Assembly: GCA_041743935.1 (NCBI GenBank) | Contig: JBGTLU010000025.1 | Location: forward strand, 1 to 64,000 | Reading direction: 5' to 3' | Source of the DNA: JBGTLU01 sp041743935 | Lineage (GTDB): Bacteria; Bacteroidota; Bacteroidia; Sphingobacteriales; Sphingobacteriaceae | DNA length: 64,000 nt | Part shown: piece by piece, positions 36,152 to 43,567 of the stretch | Layout of the letters: every line of letters begins with the position of its first letter | Numbering within the stretch: the stretch's first letter is position 1 | Made by a program: the position numbers and the translations under genes | The notes under the pieces: generated by a model | The model's input: only the letters and a program-made list of their open reading frames with translations | Databases searched by the model: none | What the model was told of the DNA's origin: nothing

Positions 36152-36887
36152 GTCTTCTAGATTACCAAAGAAACTTTTATTGCCTTTTGCAGGTAGTACT
36201 TACATTGGTTTTTTAATTGATAGATTAAAGACTGTACCTGAATTAGATGAGATTATACTTTGTACTTCGATTGACGAACAAGATGATGAATTAGAACTCA
36301 TTGCAAACAAACACGAAGTAAAATGCTATAGAGGAGATAGAGAAGATGTAATAAAACGCTTATACGAAGCAACAGAAGAATATAATTTGGACTTCGTGCT
36401 AAACATGACAGCAGATTGCCCTTTACTACCAATTGAATTTATACCAAATTATATAGAATTTTTTAAAGAAGATAAACCCGATTTAATTCACATGTTTCAC
36501 ATGCCGGTAGGTTTATATATTTCTGGTCTGAACCCTAAAGCGATTAGGAAAGTATTGGAATTAAAAAATGAAGGTGAAACAGAGTATTGGTTGTATTATT
36601 TCTTGAAAACCAATCTTTTTAATGTAAAACAATTGCCCGATAAGTATTTTGCTTATGACCCAAAACGTGATTACCGTATTGCATTGGATTATGCCGAGGA
36701 CCACGAGCAATTAACTTTACTTCATCAAAAAATTGGCGATGATATATTTCATTATACAGCCAAAGATTTAATAGAATTTTTAGACAATAACCCGGTTATT
36801 GCACAAGTAAATATTAGCTGCAACGAATTAGGAAAAAAGCGTACAGAAAATGACCCTAATTCAAAAGTAACCTTGAAAAATGGATAA
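36105..36887 (+). CDS. SpsF/KdsB-like cytidylyltransferase
   Basis: Nucleotidyltransferase of 260 residues, similar to SpsF and CMP-Kdo synthetase. MKVGFLITARLKSSRLPKKLLLPF is the CTP-binding N-terminus, with CYRGDREDVIKRLYEA and FVLNMTADCPLLP. It probably activates an acid sugar made by the NeuB-like protein downstream (inference from adjacency). ATG 36105 is preferred over 36117 because the pseF gene at 38483 starts at the same place relative to an identical oxidoreductase tail. The 3' end overlaps the NeuB-like gene by eight bases. Confidence 0.82.
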   Translation: MKLRMKVGFLITARLKSSRLPKKLLLPFAGSTYIGFLIDRLKTVPELDEIILCTSIDEQDDELELIANKHEVKCYRGDREDVIKRLYEATEEYNLDFVLNMTADCPLLPIEFIPNYIEFFKEDKPDLIHMFHMPVGLYISGLNPKAIRKVLELKNEGETEYWLYYFLKTNLFNVKQLPDKYFAYDPKRDYRIALDYAEDHEQLTLLHQKIGDDIFHYTAKDLIEFLDNNPVIAQVNISCNELGKKRTENDPNSKVTLKNG

Positions 36888-37866
36888 TTTTTATTTTTAT
36901 ACCGAATCTGCATTTATACATCAAGGCGATGTGGATTATTTATTAAAATTGGTTGAAGCCTCTAAAACTGCCGGTGCGCAGGGAATTAAGTTTCAGGTAT
37001 TAGCAGATTACGATGCCTTTATATCTAGGTCAAACCCCCATTACGAACCTTTTAAAAAAACCTTAATAGCTTCAGAAAATTGGTTAAAAGTTTTTGAAAG
37101 ATGTAAGTCTTTAGATTTAGACATAATTTATATGCCGTGCGACATACAGGCAGCTACTTTTGCAAACACGCTTTATAAATCTTTTATCAAGTACCTGGAT
37201 ATTCATCCAGTTAATTTTCTTTTCGACCCAATTCTTTCGCTAATTAAAAAATCTGAAATTCCTGTTATTTTGGGAATGGGTGGTAGGACTGAAGTTGAGG
37301 TTACTCATAAAATAAATTATTTCGGTGAACAAATAAAAGTATTGATGTTTGGGCATCAGGCATTTCCAACTCAATTTTATGAAAGTGCCATCCACAAAAT
37401 ACCACTTTTAAAAACCAAATTTCCGGATATTTCCATCGGTTATGCCGATCATTCACCATTCGACAGTGAATGGGGCAGGAACTTACAATCAGTAGCCTAT
37501 TTATTAGGGGCTAGATTTTTTGAAAAACACATTGCTTTAGAAGCAGGTGTAGAAAGGTTCGATTATTTGACCTCCTGTTCGCAGGAACAAATTAGTGATA
37601 TGATTCAAGACCTAAGACATCTTCAGGAAAAATCAGTGGAGTTTAATTATTTAAATACATTAAATCCTGCAGAAACAAAATATACGTCACGCCAGCTAAA
37701 AGCAGTTACAAATAATAAATTAAATGCGGGTGATATAATTAAGCCGGATGATATTTCCTACAAATTAATTGAAAGTGAAATAGGAATTCCATACGGGATA
37801 AATATCATTGGTAAAAAAATAATTCACAACACAGATTTTGATTGTCCTATTCTAGAAGTAAAATGA
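36880..37866 (+). CDS. Divergent NeuB-family (nonulosonate synthase) protein
   Basis: A 328-residue protein of the sialic-acid synthase family, which condenses phosphoenolpyruvate with an aminosugar. The barrel contains AGAQGIKFQ, the metal-ligand motif GYADHSPFDS and EKHIALEAG. A C-terminal SAF/antifreeze-like domain follows (KAVTNNKLNAGDIIKPDDI). The usual EIGxNHNGD start is altered to YTESAFIHQGD, and the pocket lysine/Ser-Thr motifs are changed (ILGMGGRTE). It is less like PseI, NeuB or LegI than those are to one another, so its substrate may be different. It partners the SpsF-like and YhcH/NanQ-like genes around it. Confidence 0.8.
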   Translation: MDNFYFYTESAFIHQGDVDYLLKLVEASKTAGAQGIKFQVLADYDAFISRSNPHYEPFKKTLIASENWLKVFERCKSLDLDIIYMPCDIQAATFANTLYKSFIKYLDIHPVNFLFDPILSLIKKSEIPVILGMGGRTEVEVTHKINYFGEQIKVLMFGHQAFPTQFYESAIHKIPLLKTKFPDISIGYADHSPFDSEWGRNLQSVAYLLGARFFEKHIALEAGVERFDYLTSCSQEQISDMIQDLRHLQEKSVEFNYLNTLNPAETKYTSRQLKAVTNNKLNAGDIIKPDDISYKLIESEIGIPYGINIIGKKIIHNTDFDCPILEVK

Positions 37867-38348
37867 TAATATTAGGGAATAAAATATCAGAACTTGAAAA
37901 TATACTATCTGCTAAGTATTATGCAGAAATAAATAATTTTATCCAAAATCAGAATAATAATATTCCATCGAGCACCAAATTCAATTTAAATTATAACATA
38001 ACGGCAATTTATCTAGAATTTGATGGTAGTATAAATGAATTCAATCATTTACTCGAGGCGCATAAAAAGTTCATAGATTTACATTACGTTATTTTAAATT
38101 CTGACAATATTGTTTTTAAATCCACTACGCAGTGTAATATAATTGAAAAAGAATATGACCCTGAAAACGATTACTTGTTGTTTAATGAGGTTTTTGCAAA
38201 TAAAGTAACCCTGCATCAAGAAAATTTTGCATTAATATTTCCCGAAACTGCTCACATGACCAATCATGAAATAGGGGATATATTGAAGAAATGGGTTTTC
38301 AAAATACCTGTAAATAATTTACAGGTTGAAAAAATACAAAGTACTTAA
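37863..38348 (+). CDS. YhcH/YjgK/YiaL (NanQ-like) family protein
   Basis: A 161-residue cupin-like protein. Motifs HKKFIDLHYVILNSDNI and FALIFPETAHMTNHEIGD match the YhcH/YiaL family, whose E. coli member NanQ is a sialic-acid anomerase. ATG 37863 overlaps the NeuB stop (ATGA), so this start is preferred over an upstream extension. A NanQ-like protein beside a synthase instead of a catabolic operon is unusual. It may equilibrate anomers so the cytidylyltransferase can use the product (inference). The match is from motif recognition; sequence is divergent. Confidence 0.72.
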   Translation: MIILGNKISELENILSAKYYAEINNFIQNQNNNIPSSTKFNLNYNITAIYLEFDGSINEFNHLLEAHKKFIDLHYVILNSDNIVFKSTTQCNIIEKEYDPENDYLLFNEVFANKVTLHQENFALIFPETAHMTNHEIGDILKKWVFKIPVNNLQVEKIQST

Positions 38349-38416
38349 TATTCAAAAATTCAAACACATTGATTACCGTATTGTGCTTGTTCGTTTGCAG
38401 GACCGTTACGACATTA

Positions 38417-38428
38417 TGCGCTAGCGCA
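38417..38428. repeat. 12-bp perfect palindrome TGCGCTAGCGCA
   Basis: A GC-rich self-complementary site in the AT-rich gap between the NanQ-like gene and pseF. It lies within the decayed region just upstream of the oxidoreductase relic. Length is too short to be called a terminator (no T-run). It may be a chance palindrome or a regulator site. Confidence 0.3.
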
Positions 38429-38448
38429 AAGCAAATTTATCATCTTCC

Positions 38449-38499
38449 TACCAAGAATCATTAAACGTGTTGGAAATTATTAATGAAATTGAAAAATAA
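38449..38499 (+). pseudogene. 3' relic of a Gfo/Idh oxidoreductase gene
   Basis: The frame ending TAA at 38497 reads YQESLNVLEIINEIEK, against YQESIYVLKIINEIEN at 36071-36118 of the upstream oxidoreductase gene. The two stretches agree at 37 of 48 bases. The pseF ATG (38483) lies in the relic at exactly the same phase as the SpsF-like ATG (36105) lies in the intact gene. In the same frame upstream, about 17 codons are open, then a TAG (38422-38424) occurs; that upstream part is not recognisable. The body of this second oxidoreductase is missing. Confidence 0.7.
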
Positions 38500-39175
38500 G
38501 ATTATAGCAATTATACCAGCTAGGGGCGGTAGCAAAAGAGTTCCGAAGAAAAATATATTGGATTTTTGCGGAAAGCCCATGATTGCATGGACTATTGAAG
38601 CGGCAATAGATTCTGGTTTATTTGATAAAGTGGTGGTCTCTACTGATTCCAAAGAAATTGCCGAAGTTGCTATAAAATATGGAGCCGAAGTGCCAAACCT
38701 AAGAATACAAGCAGCAGACGATTTTTCTCCGGTGAGCGAAGCAACTATCCATACCTTGGAACAATTAGAAGCAAACGGCCACCATTTCGACGAAGTAATT
38801 CAATTATTTGCAGTATCCCCTTTACGTAATACTCAAGACATCCTGCAGGCATACCAATTCTTCCAAGAACAAAAAGCAAACTTTTTAATTTCTTGTTTTA
38901 AATATGTATGGATGAATCCTTGGTGGGCAGTTAAATTAGACAATAAGTATAAACCCGAATGGATTTTTGATGTAAATACAATAGGCTCAAAAGATTTACA
39001 TGAATTATTTTGCCCAACTGGGGCAATTTGGATAGCTAATATAAAAGCATTGAAAAAATCAAAATCATTTTACGGACCAGATTATATTTTCTGGGAGATG
39101 GATTGGAAACGTGCCTTAGACATCGACAATTATGATGATATTGAATTGGGTAAAGCCTTAAAAAGCATTAGCTGA
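38483..39175 (+). CDS. pseF: Acylneuraminate cytidylyltransferase (PseF-type CMP-sugar synthetase)
   Basis: Activates a nonulosonic acid with CTP. The 230-residue protein has the CTP loop IIPARGGSKRVPKKN near the N-terminus, DKVVVSTDSKEIAEVA, and QLFAVSPLRNTQDI. The MNPWWAVKLD and FWEMDWKRALDID regions are typical of PseF/NeuA relatives; CMP-pseudaminate synthetase is assigned from the adjacent pseG, pseH and pseI genes. The start codon lies inside an oxidoreductase relic. It is 15 bases upstream of pseG. Confidence 0.85.
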   Translation: MKLKNKIIAIIPARGGSKRVPKKNILDFCGKPMIAWTIEAAIDSGLFDKVVVSTDSKEIAEVAIKYGAEVPNLRIQAADDFSPVSEATIHTLEQLEANGHHFDEVIQLFAVSPLRNTQDILQAYQFFQEQKANFLISCFKYVWMNPWWAVKLDNKYKPEWIFDVNTIGSKDLHELFCPTGAIWIANIKALKKSKSFYGPDYIFWEMDWKRALDIDNYDDIELGKALKSIS

Positions 39176-39190
39176 AGCGCTTTCTAATTA

Positions 39191-40174
39191 ATGAAACCAA
39201 AAATTTTAATAAGAGCGGATGGGAACCCAAAAATAGGGTTAGGGCACTTTACCAGATGCTTGGCATTAGCCGAAATTTTAAATACAGACTTTACCTGCAT
39301 TTTTGTAATAATTGCTCCATCCCATTACCAAATCAACGAAATAAATAAGTACTGCGAGGGAATTATTGTACTCGATTCGGAGGAAAATCATTACGAACAT
39401 TTTTTAGAACACATACGAGGAGATGAAATAATATTGATTGATAGTTATACCTTTTCGTCGGCATATCAAGAGCAGATTAGAAATAAGGGTTGCAAAGTAG
39501 TGTACATAGACGACTTTAACGATAAACACTATGTATGCGATGCACTCATCAATAATATACCGGGTTTCGATCCCCAAACTTTTAATCGCGAATCCTACAC
39601 TAAGTTGTACTTGGGTATAGATTATGCTCTGCTCCGCAAAGAATTTATGAATCCCAAATGGAGAGAGATTCCTAAAATTGAGAACACTATTTTCTTATCC
39701 ATGGGCGGAAGTGATAAACACAACCTAACGTGCAAAATAGTGCAATTCATGCAGCAATATGACTTAGGATTTACGATAAATGTAGTAATAGGCGATGCTT
39801 ACCAATATGAACAGTCCCTATGCGGTTTCCAAAATCTCAACATTTATAAAAACTTGCAAGCCTCCGAAATGGCAGCCCTGATGGCGAGTGCAGAAATTTG
39901 TATTGTTCCATCCAGTAGCTTGTTAAATGAAGTTGCCAACATCGGATCAAAGGCATTGACGGGTTACTTTGTAGATAATCAACTCCAACCCTATACCTAT
40001 TTTGTACAGAACAAACTGGCGCTTGGTTTAGGAGACCTACATGTGTTAGATGCCGGGTTATTGTTCGAAAGAATATTGCAAGTTAGAGAGGATAATACCA
40101 TCCGTTCCAACCAATTTAAAAACTATAAACTGCAACAAGTGGATAATCTTAAAGAGGTTTTCCTGAACTTATGA
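39191..40174 (+). CDS. pseG: PseG: UDP-2,4-diacetamido-2,4,6-trideoxy-beta-L-altropyranose hydrolase
   Basis: GT-B-fold hydrolase that removes UDP from the pseudaminic precursor sugar. The 327 residues start IRADGNPKIGLGHFTRCLALA, where the GxGHxxR segment holds the catalytic His of PseG. VIDDFND-like text (VVYIDDFND) and SMGGSDKHNLTCKI follow, then PSSSLLNEVANIGSKAL in the UDP-binding half. The end overlaps the NeuD-like gene by four bases. Confidence 0.9.
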   Translation: MKPKILIRADGNPKIGLGHFTRCLALAEILNTDFTCIFVIIAPSHYQINEINKYCEGIIVLDSEENHYEHFLEHIRGDEIILIDSYTFSSAYQEQIRNKGCKVVYIDDFNDKHYVCDALINNIPGFDPQTFNRESYTKLYLGIDYALLRKEFMNPKWREIPKIENTIFLSMGGSDKHNLTCKIVQFMQQYDLGFTINVVIGDAYQYEQSLCGFQNLNIYKNLQASEMAALMASAEICIVPSSSLLNEVANIGSKALTGYFVDNQLQPYTYFVQNKLALGLGDLHVLDAGLLFERILQVREDNTIRSNQFKNYKLQQVDNLKEVFLNL

Positions 40175-40818
40175 ACGTAAACGATAAAAAAATAGGCTTA
40201 GTAGGATACGGAGCAGTAGGAAAACAAGTGGAAAAACTCTTGATACAATCCGGAATTCCCGAGAATAATATTTTTTATTTCGATGATCAATTTAAAGTAG
40301 ATGAAAATCAACACAAATTCAAATTTGCTGATTTTACAGATGCCAGATTCAGAGAATTACATTTTCTGCCAACCATAGGTTATTTAAGTTTAAACATAAA
40401 GCAACAAGTATTCGAGAAATTGGTGAAATCTGGTTTGAACATTCATTCATTTATACATCAAACAGCTTTTGTAAATCCATCAGCTACTATAGGTAGAGGG
40501 GTTATTATTTATCCGATGTCAAACATCGATCAGAATGTAATCCTCGAAGATGGTGTTTTGCTCAATAACTCTTGTGTAATTTCTCATGATTCTAGAATTA
40601 GAGAAGGGTCTTATTTGTCGCCGGGAGTAGTGGTTTCTGGATTTGTTGATGTTGGAGCCTATTGTTTTGTAGGCAGTAACTCAACAATAAGTAACGGAAT
40701 TGCCATAGGAGATAATTGCAGCATTGGCATTGCTTCCTGTATCATTAAAAATATAGAGCCAAATCAAACCGTTATTGGAAATCCGGCTGTTGCCAAATCA
40801 AAAATAAAATTAATATAA
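40171..40818 (+). CDS. NeuD/PglD-family sugar acyltransferase
   Basis: A 215-residue protein with a small N-terminal Rossmann domain (KIGLVGYGAVGKQVEKLL) and a left-handed beta-helix of hexapeptide repeats (SATIGRGVIIYPMSNIDQNV onward) ending VIGNPAVAKSK. NeuD and PglD use acetyl-CoA to O- or N-acetylate sialic acids or UDP-aminosugars. With pseH also present, this one may acetylate a hydroxyl of the final acid or serve the second pathway. Acceptor is not determinable from sequence. Confidence 0.85.
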   Translation: MNVNDKKIGLVGYGAVGKQVEKLLIQSGIPENNIFYFDDQFKVDENQHKFKFADFTDARFRELHFLPTIGYLSLNIKQQVFEKLVKSGLNIHSFIHQTAFVNPSATIGRGVIIYPMSNIDQNVILEDGVLLNNSCVISHDSRIREGSYLSPGVVVSGFVDVGAYCFVGSNSTISNGIAIGDNCSIGIASCIIKNIEPNQTVIGNPAVAKSKIKLI

Positions 40819-40821
40819 AAC

Positions 40822-41952
40822 ATGGCTAGATTAATGATTTTGGGAGCTGGGATGATACAAGTGCCGGTTATAGAAAAAGCAAAAGATAACGGACACTTTG
40901 TTATTACAGTGGACAGAGATATTAATGCTGCCGGAAATAAATTTGCAGATGTAGCACTAGAATTAGATTCTAATGATTTTGATGGAATATTAAATGCTGC
41001 CATAGAGTTAAAAATTGACGGTATCCTCACAACCTCCGATTTACCGGTGAAAGTAGTTGCAAAGGTTTGCGATAAACTCGGATTATCTGGTACCAATATT
41101 TATGCTTCCGAAGTTTGTACCAATAAATTTGCGATGCGGGTACATTTAGCTAAATACGGATTTTTCACCCCAAAATACAAGCTACTAGAAGTTTTTGATG
41201 ATATATCAGAAATTGACTTTTACCCCGCAATCATTAAACCACTAGATTCATCGGGAAGTAGAGGAGTAAAAAAAGTAAGAAACTCAGTCGAACTTTTGGA
41301 TGCATTCCCAATGGCACTCTCGTATTCTCGAGCCGGAAAAGTAATTGTAGAAGAATTTATCGAAGGCAAAGAATTTAGTGTAGAATCGTTAACTCAAAAT
41401 GATGTTACCCATATTATTGCAATTACCGAGAAAACGGTAAAGGGAAAAGAAGGGATTTTCTTTGTAGAAGATAGACATGTAATTCCCGCAAATTTATCGG
41501 AACAGGAAATTATACTAGTTCATCAACACGTATTAAAACTTATTCAATCTCTAAATCTTGGAAATAGTGCATCGCATACCGAATTAAAAATGAATAAAAA
41601 TGGAATTTTTATCATCGAAATTGGAGCCAGGCTTGGAGGCGATTATATCACATCCGATCTTGTGCCTCTTGCTTGTGGTGTGGATATGCTTCAGAATGTA
41701 ATTAATTTGTCTTTGGGATTGCCAATAAATGCAACCATTACGCATCAAAAATTTGCAGGAGTACAGTTTATCACTCCCTTAAATTATGCAGTTGCTATAA
41801 AATTTATAGAAGAGAATAAAAGTTTGATGGTTAAGTACCACATTCAAGCCTTTAAAGATGCTGAACTAGAAAATTCAATAGATAGATTAGGATATTTAAT
41901 TGCAAGTAAATCTTCAAGAGAAGAATTAATTAGAATACTAGACTTCAATTAA
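40822..41952 (+). CDS. ATP-grasp enzyme
   Basis: A 376-residue ATP-grasp ligase. LMILGAGMIQVPVIEKAKDNG starts the N-terminal domain. PAIIKPLDSSGSRGVKKV and VIVEEFIEGKEFSVESL form the ATP-grasp core, and FIIEIGARLGGDYITSDLV holds the metal-binding Glu and Arg/Asn-type residues. These enzymes couple carboxylates to amines through acyl phosphates. Homologues appear in pseudaminic/legionaminic loci and may attach an amino acid to an amino group of the sugar. That role is inferred. The next gene starts after a 107-base A/T-rich gap without recognisable content. Confidence 0.85.
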   Translation: MARLMILGAGMIQVPVIEKAKDNGHFVITVDRDINAAGNKFADVALELDSNDFDGILNAAIELKIDGILTTSDLPVKVVAKVCDKLGLSGTNIYASEVCTNKFAMRVHLAKYGFFTPKYKLLEVFDDISEIDFYPAIIKPLDSSGSRGVKKVRNSVELLDAFPMALSYSRAGKVIVEEFIEGKEFSVESLTQNDVTHIIAITEKTVKGKEGIFFVEDRHVIPANLSEQEIILVHQHVLKLIQSLNLGNSASHTELKMNKNGIFIIEIGARLGGDYITSDLVPLACGVDMLQNVINLSLGLPINATITHQKFAGVQFITPLNYAVAIKFIEENKSLMVKYHIQAFKDAELENSIDRLGYLIASKSSREELIRILDFN

Positions 41953-42059
41953 ATAAAATAATGTACACTATATTTTTATTTACCTATATAAATTATCTCC
42001 TATGCAAAATGAATTTTAAAATGGAAGCCACCTAAAAATAAATAAATAATTAAAAATTT

Positions 42060-42545
42060 ATGGAATTAATGAACCAACCTAAAATCAATATTTCCCTGAA
42101 ATTACGAAGAGCAAAATTAGCCGACATGAAAATTGCCTATGAATGGGCAAACGATAAAACTGTTCGACAATTTTCTTTTAACAAGCATACGATTGAATTT
42201 CCAGAACATCAGGTCTGGTTTCAATCAAAATTAGAAGACAGTAAATGCTTGTATTATATTTTAGTTAACGATACCGAAATAATAGGCTCAATCAGGTTTG
42301 ACATGAATTTATTTAATGTAGCCATTATAAACTATTTAATTGATCCGCTTTATCATGGGAAAGGTTTTGGTATAAAACTATTAGACATGGGTATGCAACA
42401 GGCACAATTAGATAAACCAGAGATTGATGCCTTTTATGGGTACGTACTCAATGAAAATATTCCATCCATAAAAATCTTTGAAAAATTAAATTTCGAGAAA
42501 TTCAAGGAAAATGAAGCTATGTACAGATTCGAAAAAAAAGTGTAA
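42060..42545 (+). CDS. pseH: GNAT N-acetyltransferase, PseH-like
   Basis: A 161-residue GNAT protein. LKLRRAKLADMKIAYEWANDKTVRQFSF resembles the PseH/RimJ-like start, and GSIRFDM with PLYHGKGFGIKLLDMG makes the acetyl-CoA pyrophosphate loop. PseH acetylates the 4-amino group of UDP-4-amino-4,6-dideoxy-L-AltNAc. The assignment relies on position between pseG and pseI as much as on sequence; another aminosugar is possible. The stop overlaps the pseI start by one base. Confidence 0.78.
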   Translation: MELMNQPKINISLKLRRAKLADMKIAYEWANDKTVRQFSFNKHTIEFPEHQVWFQSKLEDSKCLYYILVNDTEIIGSIRFDMNLFNVAIINYLIDPLYHGKGFGIKLLDMGMQQAQLDKPEIDAFYGYVLNENIPSIKIFEKLNFEKFKENEAMYRFEKKV

Positions 42546-43567
42546 TGCAAATAGGAGATAAAAAGATAAATAAGACCTCCCCGGTTTTCATCATAGCTGA
42601 GCTATCTGCTAATCACAATGGCAGTTTAGAAACAGCCATCGAAACCATCAAAGCAGCCAAACGTGCAGGGGCCGATGCCATTAAATTTCAGACCTACACG
42701 GCTGATACCATGACCCTTGATTGTGATCGAGATGATTTTATGATTAAAGGGACTATATGGGATGGTCAAAATTTACATAAACTTTATCAAGAAGCATATA
42801 CCCCTTGGGAGTGGCATGAAACCCTTTTCAAGGAAGCAGAAAAAGAAGGATTGTTTTGTTTTTCTACCCCTTTTGATATTACTTCGGTAGATTTTCTGGA
42901 AACCTTAAATGTACCGGTCTACAAAATAGCTTCCTTTGAGATTACCGATATTCCTCTGATAGAATATGTAGCATCCAAAGGTAAGCCCATCATTATTTCA
43001 ACTGGCATTGCAGAAACAGAAGACATTGAACTGGCATTAGATGCCTGTCATCGCATGGGCAACAGAGACATTGCCTTACTCAAATGTACTTCTAGTTATC
43101 CTGCTCCTATCGATGAAGCCAACCTAATCATGGTAAAAGATTTAGCAGAGCGCTATGGAGTAATTACCGGCTTATCTGATCATACCATGGGCAGCATTGC
43201 GCCTGTGGTTGCTGTTTGTTTTGGTGCTAAAATCATCGAGAAACATTTTATTTTGGATCGTTCCATCGGGGGACCCGATGCTTCTTTTTCAATGAACGAA
43301 GTCGAGTTTACCGACATGGTAACAGCCGTACGAGAAGCCGAAAAAGGTATTGGAGTGGTAGATTATACCCTAACAGATAAACAGAAAAAGGGGAAAATAT
43401 TTTGCCGTTCATTATATGTTGCCGAAGATGTACAAGCGGGTGAATTATTCACCCAGAAAAATATCCGAAGTATCCGCCCGGGTTTTGGTATGCATCCTCG
43501 TTTTTATAACCAAATCATCGGAAAGGTAGCTAAAAAAGACTACAAAAAAGGAGATAGGTTTGAATAA
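42545..43567 (+). CDS. pseI: Pseudaminate synthase
   Basis: Condenses 2,4-diacetamido-2,4,6-trideoxy-L-altrose with phosphoenolpyruvate to give pseudaminic acid. The 340 residues have FIIAELSANHNGS (the PseI form of the NeuB start), AGADAIKFQTYTADTMTLD, YKIASFEITDIPLIEY, STGIAE, GLSDHTMGS (metal His) and EKHFILDRSIGGPDASFS. A SAF domain closes the protein (KGKIFCRSLYVAEDVQAGELFT). These details separate PseI from NeuB and LegI. It is the second NeuB-family enzyme of the locus. Confidence 0.94.
   Translation: MQIGDKKINKTSPVFIIAELSANHNGSLETAIETIKAAKRAGADAIKFQTYTADTMTLDCDRDDFMIKGTIWDGQNLHKLYQEAYTPWEWHETLFKEAEKEGLFCFSTPFDITSVDFLETLNVPVYKIASFEITDIPLIEYVASKGKPIIISTGIAETEDIELALDACHRMGNRDIALLKCTSSYPAPIDEANLIMVKDLAERYGVITGLSDHTMGSIAPVVAVCFGAKIIEKHFILDRSIGGPDASFSMNEVEFTDMVTAVREAEKGIGVVDYTLTDKQKKGKIFCRSLYVAEDVQAGELFTQKNIRSIRPGFGMHPRFYNQIIGKVAKKDYKKGDRFE

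Noticed and set aside
32314..43567. Legionaminic acid instead of pseudaminic acid pathway
   Set aside because: PseC, PseG and PseI motifs (IPYGRQNI, the GxGHxxR hydrolase, AELSANHNGS) match the pseudaminate enzymes, and no LegB/LegC/LegG-like genes were found. The second NeuB-like gene remains unassigned.
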